NCBI GenBank assembly: GCA_002314195.1
Contig: DCCQ01000058.1
Span: 1 to 32,627 of the forward strand
Reading direction: 5' to 3'
DNA: 32,627 nucleotides
Origin: Bacteroidales bacterium UBA1077
Lineage (GTDB): Bacteria > Bacteroidota > Bacteroidia > Bacteroidales > UBA932
Both the position numbers and the translations under genes were made by a program. Shown here piece by piece: positions 8,160 to 14,734 of this stretch (within the stretch, counting starts at the first letter, position 1; each line of letters opens with the position of its first letter). Under the pieces are notes generated by a model. That model had not been told where the DNA came from, searched no databases, and worked only from the letters and a program-made list of their open reading frames with translations.

Positions 8160-9659
8160 ATGAGAAATTTACTTAGAACAGCGGCAGTGGCTTTGCTTTT
8201 CACCGGGTCAGCCTTGACCCTTGGCGCCACGGATTTCTTCGCCCGTGATTTCGGTGCGAAACCTGATGGCGTGACTCTGAACACAGCCAGCATCCAGGCC
8301 GCGATTGATTTCGCTTCCTCACGCGGAGGCGGACGTGTGGTGCTTGACAAGGGGGAATATGTCAGCGGCTCCATTTATCTGAAGAACAACGTGACCCTCC
8401 ACATCGAGAAGGACGCTGTTCTTCTCGGATCCCTGAATCCTTACGACTACATCAAGGATCCGGACGCCAAGTGGACCGCCCTTGTCTTTGGTATTAATCA
8501 AGACAAAATCGGCATCACAGGTGAAGGAATGATCAACTGCCGTGGCTTTGAAGTCGGTGTTCGTTTCGTGGACTTCGTTCATATGGGGCTGATTGTGGAC
8601 CCTCTCGGGCTTGATCGTATCAATGAGACAATCCGCCCAGAGAACCTGCATTTCTATAAAAGCACCAACATTGTCATCAAGGACATCACGCTTAAGGATC
8701 CTGCAAGTTGGAACCAACAGTACGACAAATGCCGTAATCTTCTGATCGAGGGCGTAACCGTGGATGCGAAGTGCTACTGGAACAACGATGGGCTGGACGT
8801 GGTGGACTGCAGCGATGTCATCGTGCGCGACTGCTACATCGACTCGTCCGATGACGCATATTGCTTCAAGAGTCACAGCAACGACGGTGTGAGCGAGAAT
8901 ATTCTTGTGGAGAACTGTGTGGGACGAAGCAGCGCCAACGGCATCAAGTTCGGAACCTACACCCGTGGCAAGTTCAAGCACTTCAGGTTCAAGAATATGA
9001 CCATATTCGACACCTACCGCAGCGCGATCACCATCGCCACCGTGGACGGCGCCCAGATCGAGGATGTGGAGATCGACAGCCTCAAGAGCCTGAACACCGG
9101 CAACCCGATCTTCCTTCGCACCGGCACACGTAATGTCAACGAGGGCCATCAGGCATACCTCAAGGACATAGTGATCAAGAATATGTACGCAGAGGTTCCG
9201 TTCGACAAACCGGACGCTGGCTACAGCTACGAGGGCCCGGTCGAGGATCTTCCCCGCAATGTCTGCCCAAGCATCATCGCTGGTATTCCAGGACTTCGCA
9301 TCGAGAACGTCCGCATGGAGAACATCGAGATCGTTTATCCGGGACATGCTGATCCTGAATATGCCTACGCTGGAACCTCCAAGGAGGAACTTGACGCCAT
9401 CGAGGAGCAGGAGACCCGTTACCCTGAGTTCTCCAACTGGAAGGAACTTCCGGCTTGGGGCTTCTACATCCGCCACGCCGACGGCATCGTCTTCGACAAC
9501 GTGAAACTTACCGTTGCCGGTGAGGACTATCGTCCGGCCATTGTGACCGATGATGTCAATGGTCTCAGGATGAAGAACCTACAGATCAATCAGGAGACCG
9601 CTCCTAAGGGCAAGAAGCAGATCATCACAAAGGACACCAAGAACATCAAGAAGAAATGA
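8160..9659 (+). CDS. GH28-like right-handed beta-helix glycosidase, exported
   Basis: A 499-residue protein with a signal peptide (about residues 1-23). The opening FGAKPDGVTLNTASIQAAID (31-50) is the pectin-lyase-fold N-terminus of GH28 polygalacturonase-like enzymes, followed by beta-helix coils. The GH28 carboxylates are recognisable: NNDGLD (208-213, matching NTD) and SSDDAYCFK (229-237, matching DD). At the position expected for the usual G-H-G histidine the sequence is SANGIKFG (258-265), so that histidine is missing. The enzyme may act on a different uronic- or neutral-sugar bond from polygalacturonases, or work by an altered mechanism. It lies 13 nt after the GH106-like gene and overlaps the next gene by 4 nt (ATGA), consistent with a single operon. 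Confidence 0.87.
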   Translation: MRNLLRTAAVALLFTGSALTLGATDFFARDFGAKPDGVTLNTASIQAAIDFASSRGGGRVVLDKGEYVSGSIYLKNNVTLHIEKDAVLLGSLNPYDYIKDPDAKWTALVFGINQDKIGITGEGMINCRGFEVGVRFVDFVHMGLIVDPLGLDRINETIRPENLHFYKSTNIVIKDITLKDPASWNQQYDKCRNLLIEGVTVDAKCYWNNDGLDVVDCSDVIVRDCYIDSSDDAYCFKSHSNDGVSENILVENCVGRSSANGIKFGTYTRGKFKHFRFKNMTIFDTYRSAITIATVDGAQIEDVEIDSLKSLNTGNPIFLRTGTRNVNEGHQAYLKDIVIKNMYAEVPFDKPDAGYSYEGPVEDLPRNVCPSIIAGIPGLRIENVRMENIEIVYPGHADPEYAYAGTSKEELDAIEEQETRYPEFSNWKELPAWGFYIRHADGIVFDNVKLTVAGEDYRPAIVTDDVNGLRMKNLQINQETAPKGKKQIITKDTKNIKKK

Positions 9660-10225
9660 AAAGAATATTGTTATTAGCGGCTTTGCTGCTGTTTTCTGTT
9701 GTGGGTTTCTCCCAGAATGTCTACAAGGCGTCCAGGTTCAACATCAAGAGCGATGGTGTCCACGACAACACCACGAGCATCCAGGGCGCGATTGATTTCA
9801 TCGCCTCCAAAGGTGGCGGTACCCTTGAATTCAACGTCGGACGCTACGTCACAGGTGCCGTTCAACTCAAGTCCGGTGTCAGCATCAGACTCCGCGAGGG
9901 CGCGGTGATCGTCGGCTCCACGAACATCTATTCCTACAAGGGCCACAAGGCCATCTTCTGGGGAGAAGGCGTTGAGAATATGTCCATATTCGGCACCGGA
10001 GTGATCGACGGACGTGGCCCGGCCCTTCTGGATGACATAGCCGCCCAGATTCGGATGAAACATATTCCTGAGGATGCCACAGTTCCGACCCTTGTCTATC
10101 TCAAGGATTGCATGAACGTGACCCTCAAGGATTTCATCCTCCGTTATCCCGCCACCAAGGACGACCTTTACATCATCGAGGGTGGTAACGTCACGGTTGA
10201 CGGCTGCTACTCCGACATGAGATAG
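9656..10225 (+). CDS. Half-length GH28/pectate-lyase-fold protein, exported
   Basis: A 189-residue product with a signal peptide (MKRILLLAALLLFSVVGFSQ). Residues about 24-95 align closely with the preceding GH28-like protein: FNIKSDGVHDNTTSIQGAID, then IASKGGGTLEF and GRYVTGAVQL. It stops after VDGCYSDMR, before the NTD and DD carboxylates would occur, so it holds only the first half of a beta-helix and no known catalytic residues. It overlaps the previous stop by 4 nt. No continuation is visible in the other forward frames after the TAG. It may be a truncated duplicate or a small accessory/binding protein; the good signal peptide and intact overlap argue that it is still expressed. Confidence 0.75.
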   Translation: MKRILLLAALLLFSVVGFSQNVYKASRFNIKSDGVHDNTTSIQGAIDFIASKGGGTLEFNVGRYVTGAVQLKSGVSIRLREGAVIVGSTNIYSYKGHKAIFWGEGVENMSIFGTGVIDGRGPALLDDIAAQIRMKHIPEDATVPTLVYLKDCMNVTLKDFILRYPATKDDLYIIEGGNVTVDGCYSDMR

Positions 10226-10227
10226 TT

Positions 10228-10251
10228 CCGTGGAGTCCAACTCCATCTGAA
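10228..10251 (+). repeat. 3'-UTR module, copy 1 (conserved mini-hairpin)
   Basis: Just after the stop codon, CCGTGGAG-N4-ACTCCATCTGAA forms the small hairpin TGGAGT-CCA-ACTCCA (10231-10245). The same words with the same spacing occur on the minus strand at 20301-20324 downstream of susD. In both places they are followed by an ATATAT stretch and a CACCCT...terminator stem. Confidence 0.7.
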
Positions 10252-10265
10252 AATATATCAACACA

Positions 10266-10305
10266 CCCTCCTCCCGGCTGTCACGGCCAAGAGGAGGGCG
10301 TTTTT
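10266..10305 (+). terminator. Intrinsic terminator of the GH106/GH28 operon
   Basis: CCCTCCTC (10266-10273) pairs with GAGGAGGG (10291-10298), followed by CG and five T (10301-10305). This is a strong rho-independent terminator between the convergent GH28 and GH92 genes. The T tract lies only on the plus-strand side. Confidence 0.85.
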
Positions 10306-10321
10306 CTAACCTTGCTGATTC

Positions 10322-12577
10322 TCAATGCCCGGCGGGTAAACGGAAACCGTTCTTCACGGGCTTTTTGGACATCACGAAATGCAGTTTCGCACCGTCCTTG
10401 ATTTCGGAATAACGGACGACCGGTGAGTCGAGGCGCTTGCCGTTGAGGTAGGCGGCCTTTACATAGACTGCGTCCTTGCTCCAGCCCTCCGTGGTCATCT
10501 CCAGCGTGCCTCCGTCCGAGAGCCTGACTTTCAGCCCTTTGACACACGGAGAGCCGATGTAATATTCATCAGCCCCCGGGCAGAACGGGTAGAATCCGAG
10601 GCAATTGAATATGTACCAGGCTGACATCTGACCGCAGTCGTCGTTGCCGCTCAGCGAGCCGGGTTCGTTGCCATAGAAGTTGTCGGCCACGTAACGCACC
10701 CATTTCTGGCACTTCCACGGCTGGCCGAACCAATCGTAGAGGTAGGTGACGTGGTGGCAAGGCTCGTTGCCGTGCCAGTAGCCTCCGATGCGCCCCCAGA
10801 TGTCGTGAGCTCCGGGAATATCCTCGGGCAGCTCGATGGTGAACAGGCTGTCCAGCCGGTTCAGAAGCAGATCTCTGCCCGCCCTCTCGACATAGCCTCC
10901 GAAATCGTGCGGCACTGTCCACGTGTACTGCATCGTGAATCCTTCCGTGATGTCTCCCCAGCCGTGGACCGAGTTCGGCCCCTGATAGGCGATCGGGGCG
11001 AACGGATCGCGCCAGCTGCCCTTGGAGTCCTTTCCGCGCATGTAGCCGGTTTCGGGATCAATGAGATTACGGTAGTTCATCGAGCGGTTCAGGAAGAACT
11101 CATAGTCCTCCTCGTGGCCGAGAAGTTTGGCCGCCTGGGCTATGCACCAATCATCGTAGGCATATTCAAGAGTCTTTGAGACAGACTCCTTTTCCTTGTC
11201 GAAAGGGACGTAGCCGAGTGTGGTATATTCAGGAATACAGTCGTAGTGAGGGTTTGTGGCGGTGGTTTTCATTGCCTGGAACGCGCGCTCGTAGTCGAAG
11301 CCCTGCACGCCCTTGAGCATCATGTCCGCCAGCACCGAGCAGGCGTGGTAACCGATCATGCACCATGTCTCGCCGCCGTAGAACGACCAGATCGGGAGCA
11401 TCTTTTCCGCACTTTTGTCGAAATGGGCGAGCATTGAGTTGGCGATGTCGGCCTGAAGTGGCTTGTTGACGAGGTTGAGAAGTGGGTGGAAAGCTCTGTA
11501 AGTGTCCCAAAGTGAGAACGTCGTGACGTTTGTGAAGCCATCGACCTTCCCGATCGTTCCATCGTGCTCGCGGAAGCGTCCGTCGGCATCTTCGAATAGG
11601 AACGGATGCAGGGCGGTGCGGTAAACGCTGGTGTAAAAAGTCTCCCTTAGGGCCTTGTCATCGGAATCCAGCTCGTACTTCCCGAGTTCCTTTTCCCAAA
11701 GATCTTCAGCCTCGGTCCTCACTGCTGCGAAGTCCTTACCATCCAATTCCTTAAGGTTATTCAGAGCGCCGTCAGTCCCGACAGCGGACACAGCGACATT
11801 CACGAATATGCTCTCGTCCGCTCCGGTCTTGAACCTTGCGACAGCCTTCAGTTTCTGTCCCCAGGCCTCAAGCGAGCTGCGGAAACGCTTGGTGTTGTAT
11901 ATGACCGGCTGCCCGTCCTGGAATATGTTGAACTCTTCAATCGGTCTTGAGAATCTGGCAACGAAATAGACGTAGCGCCCCGGGTTCCAGCCATTCACGA
12001 TCTTGCTTCCGATGATCGTGCGCTCGTCCAGCAGGCGGACTGTTGACCAGAGGCAATCCCATTTGAGGGTGTGATCGAGGTCGATCATCACGAAAGAGCT
12101 GTCCGATTGCGGGAATGTGAACTTGAATATTCCGCTTCTTTGGGCGGCGGTCATCTCGGCCTTGACTCCGTAGTCTTTAAGTATGACTCCGTAGTAGCCC
12201 GGCTTGCCCCATTCCTGAGAGTGGTCGAACTTAGAGGACTCCATCCTCGATCCGGTTCCCGGCAGGAAAAGGAAGTCGCCCATGTCCGGGATTCCTGTTC
12301 CGCTGAGATGCGTGAGACTGAATCCCTGGATGAACGGCTTGGAGTACTTGTACCCTGCTGCGCAGTCATAGTCCTTGTCGTCGCAGTCAGGACTGATCTG
12401 GATTCCTCCGAACGGCACCTGAGGTCCTGGGTACACGTTCCCGAACCCATCTGTGCCCACAAAGACGTTCACGTTGTCGATCAGCCGTCCTTCCGCGGTA
12501 GCCAGAACCGAAAACCCACACAGCACCGCCATGCCCAAAAACATTCTCCGAATATTCATAATAATGATTGTTTTCAA
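10322..12577 (-). CDS. GH92 family alpha-mannosidase, exported
   Basis: A 751-residue protein with an N-terminal signal peptide (hydrophobic segment about residues 12-28; the ATG six codons further in, at 12559, is an equally good start). The GH92 hallmarks are clear: an opening NVFVGTDGFGNVYPG, SLTHLSGTGIPDMGD (87-101), WDTYR in the catalytic domain, and GNDDCGQMSAWYIFNCLGFY starting at residue 644. Length is typical. GH92 enzymes are calcium-dependent inverting exo-alpha-mannosidases (1,2-, 1,3-, 1,4- or 1,6-) used by Bacteroidota on N-glycans and mannans; linkage specificity cannot be read here. It stands alone, convergent with the GH28 operon and divergent from the Rpn relic. Confidence 0.95.
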   Translation of the reverse strand: MKTIIIMNIRRMFLGMAVLCGFSVLATAEGRLIDNVNVFVGTDGFGNVYPGPQVPFGGIQISPDCDDKDYDCAAGYKYSKPFIQGFSLTHLSGTGIPDMGDFLFLPGTGSRMESSKFDHSQEWGKPGYYGVILKDYGVKAEMTAAQRSGIFKFTFPQSDSSFVMIDLDHTLKWDCLWSTVRLLDERTIIGSKIVNGWNPGRYVYFVARFSRPIEEFNIFQDGQPVIYNTKRFRSSLEAWGQKLKAVARFKTGADESIFVNVAVSAVGTDGALNNLKELDGKDFAAVRTEAEDLWEKELGKYELDSDDKALRETFYTSVYRTALHPFLFEDADGRFREHDGTIGKVDGFTNVTTFSLWDTYRAFHPLLNLVNKPLQADIANSMLAHFDKSAEKMLPIWSFYGGETWCMIGYHACSVLADMMLKGVQGFDYERAFQAMKTTATNPHYDCIPEYTTLGYVPFDKEKESVSKTLEYAYDDWCIAQAAKLLGHEEDYEFFLNRSMNYRNLIDPETGYMRGKDSKGSWRDPFAPIAYQGPNSVHGWGDITEGFTMQYTWTVPHDFGGYVERAGRDLLLNRLDSLFTIELPEDIPGAHDIWGRIGGYWHGNEPCHHVTYLYDWFGQPWKCQKWVRYVADNFYGNEPGSLSGNDDCGQMSAWYIFNCLGFYPFCPGADEYYIGSPCVKGLKVRLSDGGTLEMTTEGWSKDAVYVKAAYLNGKRLDSPVVRYSEIKDGAKLHFVMSKKPVKNGFRLPAGH

Positions 12578-12586
12578 TTTCTACGG

Positions 12587-12617
12587 TAAAGATACCGATT
12601 ATTTGTCTCAACAGCAA
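12587..12617 (-). promoter_or_regulatory. Candidate promoter of the GH92 gene
   Basis: Reading the minus strand, TTG (12617-12615), a 20-nt spacer, then TATCTTTA (12594-12587) resembles the Bacteroidota TTTG-N(19-21)-TAnnTTTG promoter, with the last base of the -7 box changed to A. It lies 10-28 nt before the alternative start codons. Confidence 0.35.
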
Positions 12618-12912
12618 CCGTGTGCGACAAATTCCTCACGGTCAACAAAATGGATGTTCTCCTTAGGTGGATGTGGCCGTCAGGATTTAAGAATATATTC
12701 AAAGACAGTCAGTTATATTTTACAGAAATGTTCGGAGGAAGTTATTAAACATATCGGTATTGTGCGGTAACTGAGCCTGCCGAACCATCGGGTTGGCCAC
12801 ATCGATGGAGCCAAGGTGGTTTTAAAGGGGGTAACAACCGAAAATATTTCTGTTTTTTATAATCCGTATATGTTTCTTTTCATTTTTCACGGTTACTATG
12901 CATATTATTGCG

Positions 12913-12939
12913 GTTCAAATATTTATTCAAAATTTGAAC
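12913..12939 (+). promoter_or_regulatory. Dyad just upstream of the Rpn-family start codon
   Basis: GTTCAAAT (12913-12920), 11 nt, ATTTGAAC (12932-12939) is a perfect 8-bp inverted repeat ending 1 nt before the ATG. It could be an operator or an RNA hairpin masking the start. No clear TAnnTTTG box is present nearby. Confidence 0.45.
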
Positions 12940-12940
12940 T

Positions 12941-13582
12941 ATGTATCGTAAAGAAAATCGACAAGAGCTCGCTCCGTTCGTGAATCTGCGGAGCGATGTG
13001 GGATTCAAGGCCGTGTTCGCGGACAGGGACAACAAGGACATCCTCATCGGTGTGCTGAACCAGATTCTCCCTCCCGAGGCGAGGATCGAGGACATCAAGG
13101 AGTATTCAGACAGGGAGCAGCAACGGGATGTGATCTACGGGAAGAAGACGGTGCTGGACCTGGTATGCGTGGACAAGGAGGACAGGCTGTTCTACATATT
13201 CAGGAACAGCGGTGGCTTCCAAAAGATTCCGGAGTGGATCGAAGAGGCCGGAGGGATCTCCAGGCGTCTCGCCGAGGCGTGCGAGGTGGCGGCGTTCGAC
13301 AAGGAGAAGAAACTTAAATACGAGATTGACAAGATGAACGAGAGGGACATTCTGGCTCAGCGCGTGTTCGCCGAGCGCAAGGGCTTCGAGGCTGGATATG
13401 CCGACGGAGAGGCCAAGGGACTGGCTGACGGGACTGCCAAAGGCATGGCCAAAGGTATGGCTGAAGGTATAACTGAAGGCAAGGCCGAAGTTGCTAAAGC
13501 CATGCTTGAAATAGGTATGCCGATAGGACAGATTCTACAGTTGACAGGATTTACTGAGGAACAGGTAAAGGCATTAAGGTAA
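12941..13582 (+). pseudogene. Rpn-family (PD-(D/E)XK, PF12784-type) nuclease with internal deletion
   Basis: A 213-residue open frame that reads like an Rpn recombination-promoting nuclease/putative transposase with the middle removed. Residues 1-84 match the family N-terminus (FVNLRSDVGFKAVF, then KKTVLDLVCVDKEDRLF, with D73 as the first acidic site). It then jumps directly to YIFRNSGGFQKIPEW, which belongs to the late 'ALRN...' region of full-length (about 300-residue) members, followed by the usual AxFDKEKKLKYEIDKMNERD segment and a run of G-x-A-x-G repeats (about 155-183). The roughly 100-120 missing residues include the catalytic E-x-Q strand, so nuclease activity is unlikely. The frame itself is intact, so a short protein may still be made. 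Confidence 0.7.
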
Positions 13583-13621
13583 TGATTTCGTAAGCATCCG
13601 ACAAAGCACGACTGTTATTTG
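13574..13621 (+). repeat. Short words shared with the right end of the window
   Basis: TTAAGGTAATGATTTC (13574-13589), spanning the rpn stop codon, recurs in inverted orientation at 32558-32573. AAAGCACGACTGTTATTTG (13603-13621) resembles AAAGTACGACTGTCAGTTTG at 32604-32623 in the same orientation. GTAAGCAT or its complement is also present in both regions. Confidence 0.45.
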
Positions 13622-13914
13622 TCTCCTGCGTGATATAAATTTGCCGAAAAATCAAATTCATATGCGTACCCACCAGTCGCTGAGCCTGTCGGAACCGATT
13701 GTTTGCAACCCGCAGGCACGGGACGATGCCTTTGAGCGGGTTAAGAGGCCGCTCCGTGTGTCTGGCCCTATTCCCCAACAATGGGGTCAGACACAACAAA
13801 CTGCCTCAGGCGGCTGTCAGAAGCACTTCTCCGTGTCCGTGCTTTGAAAAAGCACAGGTTCGGAAGCTTACAAGAAAAAGAAACGGCTATCTGGTCATTG
13901 TCTTTTATGCTCTA
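13583..13914. other. Hairpin-rich intergenic region
   Basis: About 330 nt without a convincing gene, but with a row of inverted repeats: CCCG-6nt-CGGG (13709-13722), GAGCGG-9nt-CCGCTC (13734-13754), a long stem TGTGTCTGGCCC / GGGTCAGACACA (13757-13768 with 13784-13795, 12 pairs including one G-T wobble) and GTGCTTT-GAA-AAAGCAC (13839-13855). None has a T tract on either strand that would make it an obvious terminator. Confidence 0.6.
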
Positions 13915-14661
13915 TTAGAACATGAAACTCAGCCCGCCTTGGATGGAGAACTGCCAGGATCTGGACTTGTCGGTGAAGTCGCTTTCCGTGCCGGTGGAGG
14001 TGGAATAACTCTTGTTGTTGACTTCTCTGTAGTTGTCTGTGATGAAGTAGTGGGCAGACGGGATGACGTTCAACCTGAAACGCCAGATGTGGAATGAGAG
14101 TCCGAAGCCGGCATCAGCGGTGAGACTGAAACGGTTCTTTATGTACATGTAACTTTCTCCTTTGACCCCGCCATAGGTGCCGTGGCGTGGTGAATCGTCA
14201 TTCGGACCGAAGATGTAGCCTGGAGTCAGACCGGCGAAAAACTCGATTCTGTTGAACAGCCCGGTGAAGAAACCGCCGACGACACTGTCCACACTTGGGT
14301 TCTGGTTGTAGTAGTACTTGTTGTGGTAGGCATTCCGCACCGTGCTTTCCAAACCATCTTCCAATGTTTGCCTGAACGTGCGGCGACCGCTGCTCCAAGA
14401 CACGGACAATGGAATGCCGAGATAATCGTTGATGTCCATATTCTCAAACATCCACTGTACTCCGCCCCTTGCCATGAAGCCCTTGCCGATACTCCGTCCG
14501 TAGGTCAAGCTCATGACTTCTCCGGAATTGGCCCTTGATTTCTCGATTGGAATCCTCACACCGGCAGTGAACCGGATATCTTGCGTCTCTGGTTGAACTT
14601 TTTGCGCGAAGGCTGCACCACCCGTCAGCCAAACCACCGCCAACAAAAATAACCTTTTCAT
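13915..14661 (-). CDS. Small outer-membrane beta-barrel protein
   Basis: A 248-residue protein with a signal peptide ending in AFAQ (residues 17-20) and a mature part of alternating hydrophobic/aromatic strands, ending in Phe (GGLSFMF), the usual outer-membrane assembly signal. It resembles the broad Bacteroidota 'outer membrane beta-barrel / porin family' of 8-10 strands; there is no specific functional motif. It begins 73 nt after the GH3 stop on the same strand and could be the third gene of the GH31-GH3 transcript, but no promoter or terminator in the gap decides this. Function unknown. Confidence 0.8.
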   Translation of the reverse strand: MKRLFLLAVVWLTGGAAFAQKVQPETQDIRFTAGVRIPIEKSRANSGEVMSLTYGRSIGKGFMARGGVQWMFENMDINDYLGIPLSVSWSSGRRTFRQTLEDGLESTVRNAYHNKYYYNQNPSVDSVVGGFFTGLFNRIEFFAGLTPGYIFGPNDDSPRHGTYGGVKGESYMYIKNRFSLTADAGFGLSFHIWRFRLNVIPSAHYFITDNYREVNNKSYSTSTGTESDFTDKSRSWQFSIQGGLSFMF

Positions 14662-14734
14662 TTCTTACGTAGTTAGTCAAGACATCGCCCTGCTCCAAAG
14701 AATATGCCAGTGGTCTTGCCACACCATTGCCAGA

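Larger units (their letters stand above)
12578..12940. other. Divergent intergenic region between GH92 and the Rpn relic
   Basis: About 360 nt with no convincing gene. It holds a candidate promoter for the GH92 gene and a dyad next to the rpn start. One GAATATATTC word (12689-12698) carries both orientations of the window-wide hexamer. CCATCG (12785-12790) and CGATGG (12803-12808) form a weak inverted repeat. Nothing else stands out. Confidence 0.6.

Noticed and set aside
8319..9476. A 385-codon open frame antisense to the GH28-like gene
   Set aside because: Same cause: a codon-bias shadow with V/D/L-rich composition and no family pattern. The plus-strand gene has clear GH28 motifs.
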